A DNA stretch of 11,111 nucleotides from Bacillota bacterium (GCA_023388205.1 JAEWGS010000005.1:1-11111); one strand, 5' to 3'; shown: positions 1 to 7,458, numbered from the stretch's first letter. Notes: a model not told the origin generated them from the sequence alone. Translations and numbers: made by a program.

Positions 1-704
1 ATGCTCAACTGACGCTCATCATTCGCCGCTTTTTTCTTGCGTCGGCCACGCCTTTTCCCCGGCTCTTTTTGAGAATCTTGTTCTTGGACTAAAGCTGTTT
101 CCACAGATTCTTGGGCTAAAACGGGGGCTTCACTTTGCGATGAAAGGGCAGCACGGCGATCCCTACCCTCTTCACTTGCGGTCATCTTCTTTTTTCGGCC
201 GCGTTGATTTTCTTTTGTTTTACGATCAGATGTTTTGCGTTCAGAAAAGGCCTGAGCGACTGATGCCTCCTCGATCTCTCCACTGTTTTTCTCTTGTACA
301 TCTTCCGCTTGGAGATCCGCTACCTCTCCGCTTTTTGAACGGCTCTTTTGTCGTCCGCGCGACGGTTTTTGAGGTGTTTTCAGCTCAGCTGCTTCCGTCT
401 TAGTCGAGGCAGTCTTTGCTATTGTTTTCCGCGCTCTCTCACGGCTTTCTTTTTCCAAAGTCGCGTCGGCAGAAGTCTCAATTTCCCCCTGCATTTCAAA
501 AGTTTCTGTATTTTGCTCTGATTTAGAGGGTCTGCCGCGTTTGACGGGCGCAATAGGTTCTGATTCTCCGTTGGAAACGCGCTCAAGATAAGCGATGAGC
601 TCTTCTTTTTTCATGCGCACCGCATAGCTGATGGGCATCACTTGGGTCATGCGGACAATTTCAAGGAGTTCTTGCTTAGACTTTGTCGAAAATGGACTCG
701 CCAT
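1..704 (-). CDS. rho: Rho_N-domain protein, probable transcription termination factor Rho (5' part, cut by window edge)
   Basis: The frame is open from an ATG at 702-704 to the window edge (234 codons). The start follows AGAGG four bases upstream. Residues about 7-42 look like a Rho_N (SAP-like) helical domain, with the pattern KQELLEI...KKEELIAYLE. From residue 50 the chain becomes low-complexity and charged, rich in Lys, Arg, Glu, Ser and Ala, with four basic RGR clusters: KRGRPSK (55-61, an AT-hook-like core), SRGRQKSRSK (115-124), RGRKKK (168-173) and KRRGRRKKK (217-225). In many Bacillota, Actinomycetota and Bacteroidota the hexameric RNA-dependent ATPase Rho, which ends transcription of untranslated RNA, carries such an insert between Rho_N and the RNA-binding domain. 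The RNA-binding and ATPase domains would lie beyond the window, so the Rho call is inference from the N-terminus. A stand-alone Rho_N protein is the alternative. A separate tRNA gene lies 104 bases upstream on the same strand. Confidence 0.6.
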   Translation of the reverse strand, partial: MASPFSTKSKQELLEIVRMTQVMPISYAVRMKKEELIAYLERVSNGESEPIAPVKRGRPSKSEQNTETFEMQGEIETSADATLEKESRERARKTIAKTASTKTEAAELKTPQKPSRGRQKSRSKSGEVADLQAEDVQEKNSGEIEEASVAQAFSERKTSDRKTKENQRGRKKKMTASEEGRDRRAALSSQSEAPVLAQESVETALVQEQDSQKEPGKRRGRRKKKAANDERQLS

Positions 705-808
705 AAAACCTCTTTCGCTCGTGTCTTAACGGCACTAAATATTGAAACATTCATTGAAAATGAAAAGACGGATGTAAAATGAAGTTTCTCACATCAAATA
801 AAACAAAA

Positions 809-882
809 TGGAAATTCCGGGATTCGAACCCGAGACCTCCTGCTTGTAAGGCAGGCGCTCTAACCAGCTGAGCTAAATTTCC
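809..882 (-). tRNA. tRNA-Val (anticodon UAC)
   Basis: The minus strand folds as a complete 74-nt cloverleaf. The acceptor stem is GGAAATT with AATTTCC, the D arm is GCTC/GAGC, the anticodon stem is CCTGC/GCAGG with loop CTTACAA, and the T arm has the TTCGAAT loop. Bases 34-36 are TAC, which reads GUA valine codons and usually other GUN codons through a modified U34. The discriminator base is A73, as expected for valine. CCA is not encoded (the next bases are TTT), so the end must be added by a CCA-adding enzyme. No convincing promoter is visible in the 90 bases upstream, so it may depend on readthrough from the tRNA-Val(GAC) unit. Confidence 0.96.
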
Positions 883-932
883 ATCTTCAAACATTCGAAG
901 CGCATCTATGTGTCTTCACTTCATGCACGCTA

Positions 933-958
933 CCAGCAAGAGCACCCAGCAAGAGCAC
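933..958. repeat. Perfect 13-bp tandem duplication
   Basis: The 13-mer CCAGCAAGAGCAC occurs twice head to tail (933-945 and 946-958) with no mismatch and no spacer. It sits in the non-coding DNA between the two valine tRNA genes. It looks like a recent slippage or duplication event; no function is evident. Confidence 0.9.
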
Positions 959-974
959 AAAGTCCAACAGAAAG

Positions 975-1000
975 AAAAAAGAGGACTTAAGTCCTCTTTT
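975..1000 (-). terminator. Intrinsic terminator after tRNA-Val(GAC)
   Basis: The palindrome at 977-1000 has the core GAGGACTTAAGTCCTC, flanked by AAAA and TTTT, giving up to 10 paired bases around a TTAA loop. Read on the minus strand it ends in T6, then CTTTCT. It begins five bases past the 3' end of tRNA-Val(GAC), where a terminator for that gene is expected. It also separates the two valine tRNA genes, so expression of the downstream one would need readthrough or its own promoter. The plus-strand side has only T4, so its terminator activity should be mainly on the minus strand. Confidence 0.82.
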
Positions 1001-1004
1001 AACG

Positions 1005-1078
1005 TGGGTAGTATAGGACTCGAACCTACGACCCCTTGCATGTCAAGCAAGTACTCTAACCAGCTGAGCTAACCACCC
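1005..1078 (-). tRNA. tRNA-Val (anticodon GAC)
   Basis: The minus strand gives a 74-nt cloverleaf. The acceptor stem is GGGTGGT with ACTACCC (one G-U pair), the D arm is GCTC/GAGT, the anticodon stem is CTTGC/GCAAG with loop TTGACAT, and the T loop is TTCGAGT. Bases 34-36 are GAC, which reads GUC and GUU valine codons. The discriminator is A73 and CCA is not encoded (CGT follows). A near-consensus promoter lies just upstream and an intrinsic terminator just downstream, so this gene looks like its own transcription unit. Together with the UAC gene it covers the valine codon box. Confidence 0.95.
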
Positions 1079-1100
1079 GAATTGCTGAGCAGCAAAAAGT

Positions 1101-1128
1101 ATTTTAATGCATCTTAGAAGTCTGTCAA
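1101..1128 (-). promoter_or_regulatory. Sigma-A promoter of tRNA-Val(GAC)
   Basis: On the minus strand a perfect -35 TTGACA (1123-1128) is followed after 16 bases by TAAAAT (1101-1106, five of six matches to TATAAT). The start of transcription would fall near 1094, about 16 bases before the mature tRNA 5' end at 1078. A strong, close promoter is typical of stable-RNA genes. Confidence 0.8.
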
Positions 1129-1255
1129 GCCCTTTGGCATATTTTTTTTATTTTTTCCTGTGGATCTACAAGGCGAGCATCGTACGGATCTGATGTCGAC
1201 ACCTCAATCCACGCGAACAAGAACTGCTTCAGATTCGCGAAGGTCAAAACAAATA

Positions 1256-1270
1256 CTCAATTTAATTGAG
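1256..1270 (-). terminator. Possible weak terminator after the ABC exporter cluster
   Basis: The sequence CTCAATT-T-AATTGAG is a perfect 15-base dyad, 54 bases past the stop codon of the downstream ABC gene. On the minus strand it is followed by TATTTGTTTTG. The stem is AT-rich and the T-tract is interrupted, so it would be a weak terminator. The rest of 1129-1324 shows no gene that I can support. Confidence 0.35.
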
Positions 1271-1324
1271 CCAAAGGGCCTACACTTTACTTTTGAGTCT
1301 TCGTGTCACTTTGGGGCCCGCGCT

Positions 1325-3142
1325 TCATTTTGGGGCTTCATTTTTTTCGTTTCTCAAATTGATTTCGTCGAGCTGGGCACGATGCAAAGCCGCATAATAG
1401 CCGTTTTTCGCAAGCAGTTCTTCATGACTTCCCTGCTCCAAAATGCCCCCTTGCCCAATGTAAAAGATTCGATCCGCATGTTCAATCGTGGACAGACGAT
1501 GCGCCACGACAAAGCAAGTGCGACCTTTCATCAGGCGATTGAGAGACTCTTGCACAGCGCGTTCAGTCCTCGTATCAATACCCGATGTCGCCTCATCCAA
1601 AATTAAAAGACCTGGATCTGCGAGCATCACACGGGCAAAAGAAATCAATTGGCGCTCACCGGTCGAAACGCCTGCGCCCTTTTCTTGAATCTCCGTCTCG
1701 TAAGCTTTTTCATATTTACGAATAAAAGGATCTGCAACGATATCTTTGGCCGCTTGTATACAAGCTTCATCACTCGCATCCAAACGCCCATAGCGGATAT
1801 TCTCCATGATGCTCACTGGGAAGAGATAGGGATCTTGAAGCATCACACCCATGCGACTTCTCAAAGAATCCAAGGTCACTTCTGAAATATCGATGCCATC
1901 GATCAGAATGCGCCCTGAGTCAACGTTATAAAAGCGAGAGATTAAATTCAGTACCGTCGTCTTCCCCGCCCCCGTCTCACCGACGAGCGCCACGGTCTCT
2001 CCAGGCTTCACAGTAAAACTGAGGTCATTGAGAATTGGATGGCCTTTTTCATAAGAGAAAGTCACGTGCTCAAAGCGCACTTCGCCCTTAATTTCAGGCA
2101 TTTCGGCTGCATTTAGCGCGTCTTCAACCTCTGGCTTTTCGTCCAAAAATTCAAAAATACGTTCGATATAAGAAGCGCCCGAAAGCAACTGATTATAGAA
2201 GTTCGCGAGATTAATCATCGGACCCCAGAAGCGCTGAACATAAGAAACAAAAGCAATCACGGTACCAATGTTGGTCGGCCCCGCATACTGACCTTTGAGC
2301 CAAAGGACCGCCGCACAGTACAAAAATACGATCGTCAAGCGCGAAATAACATCAATCGAAGGCCAAAGGACCATGTTTAGGTGAACTGCATGCATCCAGG
2401 CACGATTCATTTGAGCGCCCAGTCCATGGTAAATCTCACGGTTGATCGCTTCACGACCAAAAAGCTGCGTCATTTCCATGCCTTCGATGCTTTCTTGAGA
2501 ATAAGCATTAAGATTCGAGGACTTTGCGTTGACTTGTTGTTGGGCTCGTCTTTGCTTCCCTTTGAGAACAAAAACCACCACGAGCATCACCGGCAGGCCC
2601 ACCAAAGAAATCAATGTCAAGAGCGGATCGAGCCAAAACATGTACAGCAAAATAATGATCAAGGTAAAAACATCTACGATCGATGTCACGATGCCGTTCG
2701 AAAGCAAGTCATTAACCGAGTTAACGTAGTTGATCAAGCGCGTCTGAATTTTTCCGTGCGGACGCGAGTCGAAGTACGTAAATGAAAGGCGCTGCAAGTG
2801 CAAAAACATATCCTTGCGAATATCTCGAATAATGGATTGCCCCACGTAGTTCATCTGTCTCATTCTGAAGTAGCTCAAGGCAGATGAAATCAAGATCAAG
2901 CCCACATAACCTGCCGCGAGCCAGAACAAAAGGCCCACATTCTTTTGAGGAATCGCATCGTTGATCACCGAACGCATGATTAAAGGCGTCAAAAGGGAAA
3001 GCCCCGCCCACAAAATGAGCAACACCATCATTTGAATCAAAATCCACTGATAGGGTTTGGTATAAACCAAGATGCGCTTAAATTGCTGGAAATTAAATGG
3101 TGTATCCAGCTGTTCATCCATGTCGAAACGATTTCGAGCCAT
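1325..3142 (-). CDS. ABC exporter half-transporter, subunit B (active-site glutamate and degenerate signature)
   Basis: This is a 605-residue type IV ABC exporter half: a transmembrane domain (about 20-330, several hydrophobic helices such as 34-54 and 154-193) followed by a nucleotide-binding domain (about 353-590). Visible motifs are the A-loop Tyr364, Walker A GETGAGKTT (388-396), Q-loop Gln436, signature VSTGERQ (492-498), Walker B LLILDE with catalytic Glu517, and switch His548 in AHR. The signature departs from LSGGQ, as in the consensus-Walker-B partner of heterodimers such as BmrCD, LmrCD and TM287/288. Its ATG lies one base after the stop codon of the upstream half-transporter (TAAGATG), and its ribosome site AAAGGAGG is inside the end of that gene, so the two are almost surely translated together and form one membrane complex. 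Substrate is unknown; drugs, lipids or peptides are all possible for this family. Confidence 0.93.
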   Translation of the reverse strand: MARNRFDMDEQLDTPFNFQQFKRILVYTKPYQWILIQMMVLLILWAGLSLLTPLIMRSVINDAIPQKNVGLLFWLAAGYVGLILISSALSYFRMRQMNYVGQSIIRDIRKDMFLHLQRLSFTYFDSRPHGKIQTRLINYVNSVNDLLSNGIVTSIVDVFTLIIILLYMFWLDPLLTLISLVGLPVMLVVVFVLKGKQRRAQQQVNAKSSNLNAYSQESIEGMEMTQLFGREAINREIYHGLGAQMNRAWMHAVHLNMVLWPSIDVISRLTIVFLYCAAVLWLKGQYAGPTNIGTVIAFVSYVQRFWGPMINLANFYNQLLSGASYIERIFEFLDEKPEVEDALNAAEMPEIKGEVRFEHVTFSYEKGHPILNDLSFTVKPGETVALVGETGAGKTTVLNLISRFYNVDSGRILIDGIDISEVTLDSLRSRMGVMLQDPYLFPVSIMENIRYGRLDASDEACIQAAKDIVADPFIRKYEKAYETEIQEKGAGVSTGERQLISFARVMLADPGLLILDEATSGIDTRTERAVQESLNRLMKGRTCFVVAHRLSTIEHADRIFYIGQGGILEQGSHEELLAKNGYYAALHRAQLDEINLRNEKNEAPK

Positions 3143-3143
3143 C

Positions 3144-5216
3144 TTAGGCCTCCTTTCCCTGTTTGCTTTCAGCCTGCGCGGCTTTCATCTGCGCTGCGAT
3201 ATGTTCCTTCTGGCCTCTCTGAACCTCATAAATTTCTGTATAAAGGCCACCGAGCGCCACGAGTTCTTCGTGCGTGCCGCGCTCAACAATGCGGCCGCCG
3301 TCCATCACAAAAATCTGATCGCAATCGCGAATGGATGCGATGCGCTGCGCAATCATAATGAGTGTTTTTCCTTCTAAGCGCGAAAGATTTTGGCGAATGA
3401 GTCGATCTGTCTCTAAATCGAGAGCCGAAGTCGTATCATCCAAAATCAAAATAGGACAATCCGCGGCCAAAGCGCGTGCTAGAGATAGGCGCTGCTTTTG
3501 ACCGCCCGAAAGACCGACGCCGCGCTCACCGACCACAGTTTCATAAGAATGTTCCATGCGTCGCACGAAGCCGTCTGCCGCCGCCATTTGGGCATAACGC
3601 AAGATATCTTCGTTCGGCATCAATGGGTCCGCAAAAGCAATATTGCTTTCGACCGTATCTGAGAACAAAAAGACCTCTTGATTGACCACTGCAACATTTT
3701 TTCTGAGCACCCCGAGCGGGATATCCCTCAGATTCACGCCGCCAATTGTAATCTTTCCGATTTGAGGATCATAAAGACGAGAGATCAAGCGAATCAAGGT
3801 CGATTTGCCCGAACCTGTACTCCCAATTAAACCGACGCGCTGTCCTTTTTTAATTTCAAGTGAAACATCCTCTAAAACAGGGTAAGAAAGCTGCGTTTCT
3901 TTATTCTCTTGTATGTGGGGCAGCTCACCCAAATAGCTGAACGAAACATGATCGAAAACGATATCGCCGCTGATATCTGGGACCTTCTCTAACGTCTTCT
4001 CCAACTGTGCTCGCTCGGTCACAATATCGTCAATGCTGCGTTGACTCAACGCCTTTAATGCACCGGGCCGATAGAGTTTCGCGACCTGCTCACGATCGCT
4101 TTTTTCATCCCCCGGATCTTCAGAAGCGCGGTCCTCCAAGTTCGGTAGCGTCGTCAACATCTCGCACAATTTAATAGCAGAAGATGAGGCCCTTTGAATT
4201 TCATTGATCTGATTCCCCATACTCCGCATTGGATTTTCAAAGACAAACAGCAAGCTACTAAATGCAACCCATTGACCAATCGTCATTTCACCCCGAATGA
4301 CGAAGTATCCCCCGAGCACGATCAAAGGGATATTGATGAGCCCAGAAAAAGCTTCAAGTGCAGGAATATAGTGAGAGGTCGTCTTAACCATGTCGCGCTG
4401 TCGATCAAAATAGGCCTCGTTTTCGCGATCGAAACGTTTTGTCTCAAAGTCTTTTCGCACAAAGGCACGCACGATACGATTGGCTGAAATATTCTGCTGA
4501 CAGACCGCATTCAAGCGCTCCAGCTGACTTCTGATTTCACCCCACTGGCTGCGCACTTTTTTACGAAAGCGGCTAGCGATCCAAACAATGATCGGCGTGA
4601 ACAAAAGGCAAGCTAAAGTCAGCTTCCAACTGATAAACAGAAGGTAAATCCCCCCGATCATGAACGTCAGCAGCTGGTCCAAAAAGACCCAAAAAGTCCA
4701 GGCCCAGAAATGGCGCAACATATCTAAATCCGAAGTGAGTTTTGACATCACCTGCCCGGTGGAATTTTTGTGATAAAAACGGCGATCTAAGCTTTGCAGC
4801 TGCTGATAAATACTGTCACGAAGACGTGTCAATCCATAATAAGACGAAGTCTCAAACAAGATTCGGTAGGTGTAGCGCATAAATGCCTTAAGAATGGGGA
4901 CGCCCGCCAAAAACAGCGCATAAGGGAGCAAGCGCTCCATGTGTCCCCCGATAAGCACCTGGTCCACCAAAAGCGCTGTAACCGGAGCTAAAAGCATGCC
5001 GAGCGCCAAATCAATAAAATCCATCACCAAACCCGTCGTATATTTGAATCCCACGGGTTTCATCAACGCGATGAGCCACGCAAAAGGCCGTCCAAGATAA
5101 AGCGCTGCGCCATCTGGACTGTAAGGATCCTTCCCCGACCGAATGCGACTGCGAAGGATCTTCTGTTTTGAAGATCCAAGCGGGTCACTCGCTTGTGCTG
5201 CTTTACCTAGCTCCAT
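3144..5216 (-). CDS. ABC exporter half-transporter, subunit A (degenerate ATP site, with linker insertion)
   Basis: This 690-residue half-transporter has a transmembrane domain (about 45-345) and a nucleotide-binding domain (about 417-660). It shows Walker A GSTGSGKST (465-473), Q-loop Gln513 and a canonical LSGGQ (569-573). Walker B ends LILDD, with Asp594 where the catalytic Glu should be, and the switch His is replaced by Gln624 (AQR). This is the known pattern of the degenerate subunit in heterodimeric exporters, and it complements subunit B, which has Glu and His but a poor signature. Its length is about 100 residues above the usual 580. The extra parts are a polar N-terminal extension of about 40 residues, a charged insert at about 358-412 between the two domains, and an insert at about 429-444 near the A-loop. 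The start is supported by AAGGAG seven bases before ATG. It lies 96 bases after the hexosaminidase-like gene on the same strand. Confidence 0.93.
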   Translation of the reverse strand: MELGKAAQASDPLGSSKQKILRSRIRSGKDPYSPDGAALYLGRPFAWLIALMKPVGFKYTTGLVMDFIDLALGMLLAPVTALLVDQVLIGGHMERLLPYALFLAGVPILKAFMRYTYRILFETSSYYGLTRLRDSIYQQLQSLDRRFYHKNSTGQVMSKLTSDLDMLRHFWAWTFWVFLDQLLTFMIGGIYLLFISWKLTLACLLFTPIIVWIASRFRKKVRSQWGEIRSQLERLNAVCQQNISANRIVRAFVRKDFETKRFDRENEAYFDRQRDMVKTTSHYIPALEAFSGLINIPLIVLGGYFVIRGEMTIGQWVAFSSLLFVFENPMRSMGNQINEIQRASSSAIKLCEMLTTLPNLEDRASEDPGDEKSDREQVAKLYRPGALKALSQRSIDDIVTERAQLEKTLEKVPDISGDIVFDHVSFSYLGELPHIQENKETQLSYPVLEDVSLEIKKGQRVGLIGSTGSGKSTLIRLISRLYDPQIGKITIGGVNLRDIPLGVLRKNVAVVNQEVFLFSDTVESNIAFADPLMPNEDILRYAQMAAADGFVRRMEHSYETVVGERGVGLSGGQKQRLSLARALAADCPILILDDTTSALDLETDRLIRQNLSRLEGKTLIMIAQRIASIRDCDQIFVMDGGRIVERGTHEELVALGGLYTEIYEVQRGQKEHIAAQMKAAQAESKQGKEA

Positions 5217-5266
5217 ATCTAATCTCCTTCGTATCTAAACGAGCACAAAGAAACGCCTCGGGTGTC

Positions 5267-5284
5267 AGTCTGCATTCTCAGACT
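5267..5284. repeat. Short inverted repeat in the gap before the ABC genes
   Basis: AGTCTG-CATTCT-CAGACT forms a 6-bp hairpin with a 6-base loop in the 96-base gap between the hexosaminidase-like gene and the exporter genes. On the minus strand, the direction of these genes, no T-tract follows, so it is not a good terminator for them. I see no convincing promoter in the gap, which favours co-transcription of the three genes. Confidence 0.45.
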
Positions 5285-5312
5285 TTTGACTCAGTGTCTA
5301 CCCTCAATGCCT

Positions 5313-7346
5313 TTAATCTGAAAAATAAGCCTTGCGACGCAGGCGATCGAGCCAGGCGGAAAGAACTTCGGTCATTCTCGAAAGCTCACTCGTTTGACTG
5401 ACTTTGAGCCAGCGTTTCCGGTAGCGCAACATCCAATGTTCCAAGCGCTGACAGCAAGCCTCCACCTGCGGTTTTAAGGACGCCAATGTAGATACTTCCA
5501 GATCCAGTTGGCTTTGCCAATAAAGGTAGCCTAACTCATTCGTACACAAGATAAAATCCAAGCCATTGATCGCCGCTTCTCTAAAAGACGTGGCCTCCTC
5601 AGGTCTTGCGCAAAGCAAAGGCTTAGACAACAGTTTCGCTTTGATCTGCTGAAGTTTAGCCTGGGCTGCCGCGTAACGGTCAGGGCCCATGTTCTTCTCG
5701 AGCAAAGCCTTCCCTTCAACGAGCCAACGCTCCGCCGTCTCTCGATCAGACATCGTCTCTGCCTCATGCAAACGCACCATGTGAAACCACGGAAAAAGAT
5801 CCTCTTCCTGTGCGAGGTTCAAGTCTGATACATAGCTCCCCTCAAAGTCCCCGCATTCAAGCTTAGAAATTTGGGCATTCAGCAGCTCATATTCCAAGAG
5901 GCGCTGTGGGGACGATGGCGCAGGATCAAAGGGCTCGTCTTTCGCTGCAGGATGCAAAGCCTGCACATATTTTTGCAAGGCTTCACTGCCCGTCCAGGCG
6001 ACACAGGCTCCATGAATCAAGCCCGGAAGAGAAAGGCAAGGATCACAGATATGTGCAAAATCGCCCCAATCCGTATTCAGCACACCCTCCGCACCGTACT
6101 CAATCGCATAGGTCGTCATGCGATGAATATTGCGGTAGGCATTAAAGATTGACGGCAATTTCATGTTCCAGGTTCCCACGCCTGGACACAGATATTGCCG
6201 TGCCCCAAGCTTCGCAAGGGTTTTGACTCCATGATCAGATCCTTCCGCAGCATAGTCCCAGGTTAAGCAGACAGGCTTAGGGTCAAATTCCTGATACAAA
6301 TCTGGCGTATCAATAATGATGTCGCCCCAAAACTGCATCTCGAGCCCGCGCGCGTTGAGGTGCTGCTGGAGCCTTTTGAGAAAGTCCACATAAAGACGGC
6401 CTCTGCCTTGATTGGCACAAAGATCTCGATTTTTGCCTTGCCCCAGATCAAAGGTCTCATCTGCACAGATATTAAAGCGACGCGTGCGGCACAAACCAGA
6501 AAACTCATCGATGCGTCTTAGGATCTGCTCAAAAACAGCTTCTCCATGGATATCCGCCGTGTGATGAGCCATGCGGCCGATGTAGGAAAAAGTTTCGCTC
6601 GGATCGACGTCTAGTTCACATTCGCCGCAGAATTGATAGCTTCGAAGCAATTCATACAAGTGGCCAAAAGACGAAACGGAAGGAACAAGCTCAACGCCGC
6701 GCTCATCGCAGTAACGATCCAATTCTTGAATATCGGCTGCTGTAAGTGGGGTATCGTCGCGCCAGACCTCGCTTTCATTAGAAAACAGATAAGTGTGTTC
6801 AATGTAAAGTTGAAGCTCATTGAGCTTGTATCGGCTCAACGCTTCTGCGAGACGCTTGAGGCTCTCCAATGTCGGCACGCGCCCGCGCGTCACATCGTGA
6901 TAAAAGCCACGCCATGGAAGTGTCGGTGCGTCTTCGATCGTGCCGCCTTCAAAAACGAGCCCCTTTTGCTGCATGTGCTGCTCCAAAGTGCGCATCGCCC
7001 ACAAAGCCCCTCTGGGCGCTTGAGCGAAAATCTCGATGCGTTTCGACTCAGGGGAAATTTCAATGCGATAAGCTTCTGAGTCGCCATCACCTGCGACTTG
7101 AAGTAACAGCTGCGGCTGCTCGCTTCGATTCGAAACGCAGTTTCGATCGACAACGTAAAAAGTCTGAAGCCCGTACCCCGCCACACATTCCATCACCTGC
7201 TGGATCAAGCGTCCAGCAAAGCGCAAGCGCGGATCAGATAAAAGCGTCTTGGGGGCTTCGACGATCAGCAAAGATCCAGGGCTCAAAATCAATTGACCCT
7301 CGCGTCGGATCTGATGTTGAACAAAAGGTAAATAGGTCTGCTCCAT
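5313..7346 (-). CDS. Glycoside hydrolase family 20-like protein (predicted intracellular beta-N-acetylhexosaminidase)
   Basis: The 677-residue protein has the layout of family GH20 enzymes, which remove terminal GlcNAc or GalNAc by substrate-assisted catalysis. An alpha/beta N-terminal domain (about 1-140, with ...PRGALWAMRTL at 111-121) leads into a TIM barrel starting at WRGFYHDVTRGR (145-156), then a helical C-terminal region (about 450-677) that I do not recognise. The expected Asp-Glu catalytic pair is Asp296-Glu297 in ICADETFDLG. Further barrel markers are FWGD (339-342), TWDY (362-365) and NTDWGDF (424-430). The usual GGDE is replaced by CADE, so this is a divergent branch and its substrate is uncertain. 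No signal peptide or membrane segment is seen, so it should act in the cytoplasm, on imported or recycled sugar. The ATG follows GAGG with five bases between. Two ABC exporter genes follow in the same direction. Confidence 0.82.
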   Translation of the reverse strand: MEQTYLPFVQHQIRREGQLILSPGSLLIVEAPKTLLSDPRLRFAGRLIQQVMECVAGYGLQTFYVVDRNCVSNRSEQPQLLLQVAGDGDSEAYRIEISPESKRIEIFAQAPRGALWAMRTLEQHMQQKGLVFEGGTIEDAPTLPWRGFYHDVTRGRVPTLESLKRLAEALSRYKLNELQLYIEHTYLFSNESEVWRDDTPLTAADIQELDRYCDERGVELVPSVSSFGHLYELLRSYQFCGECELDVDPSETFSYIGRMAHHTADIHGEAVFEQILRRIDEFSGLCRTRRFNICADETFDLGQGKNRDLCANQGRGRLYVDFLKRLQQHLNARGLEMQFWGDIIIDTPDLYQEFDPKPVCLTWDYAAEGSDHGVKTLAKLGARQYLCPGVGTWNMKLPSIFNAYRNIHRMTTYAIEYGAEGVLNTDWGDFAHICDPCLSLPGLIHGACVAWTGSEALQKYVQALHPAAKDEPFDPAPSSPQRLLEYELLNAQISKLECGDFEGSYVSDLNLAQEEDLFPWFHMVRLHEAETMSDRETAERWLVEGKALLEKNMGPDRYAAAQAKLQQIKAKLLSKPLLCARPEEATSFREAAINGLDFILCTNELGYLYWQSQLDLEVSTLASLKPQVEACCQRLEHWMLRYRKRWLKVSQTSELSRMTEVLSAWLDRLRRKAYFSD

Positions 7347-7375
7347 GGGTCACCTCACGAGCTTTATTGGGGGCG

Positions 7376-7404
7376 ATTATACCCGAATCCGCCTCCTGTG
7401 CCGC
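7376..7404 (-). promoter_or_regulatory. Candidate promoter of the GH20-like gene with an overlapping inverted repeat
   Basis: On the minus strand a perfect TATAAT (7376-7381) lies 30 bases before the ATG. The sequence at the -35 position, 17 bases further up, is GCGGCA (7399-7404), a poor match. The inverted repeat AATCCGC/GCGGATT (7386-7392 and 7414-7420) brackets this weak -35 region, a typical place for a repressor or activator site. The regulator is not identifiable. Confidence 0.5.
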
Positions 7405-7443
7405 TCGGATGATGCGGATTTCTCTTAATCTGCTCATATTCAG

Positions 7444-7458
7444 CTTTTCGACGAAAAG
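7444..7458. repeat. 15-base palindrome in the divergent region
   Basis: CTTTTCG-A-CGAAAAG is a perfect dyad around a single central base. It lies about 98 bases upstream of the GH20-like start and 246 bases upstream of the flavodoxin start. It could be a protein-binding site; it has no T-tract and is not a terminator. Confidence 0.5.

Noticed and set aside
705..808. Promoter for the Rho-like gene in the gap after tRNA-Val(UAC)
   Set aside because: TTTACA-like and ATATTT-like words exist, but no pair has correct spacing and good matches, so I do not annotate one.
1160..1606. 148-codon plus-strand frame near the tRNA region
   Set aside because: Most of it is antisense to the ABC subunit B gene, no ribosome site is seen, and the translation shows no domain.
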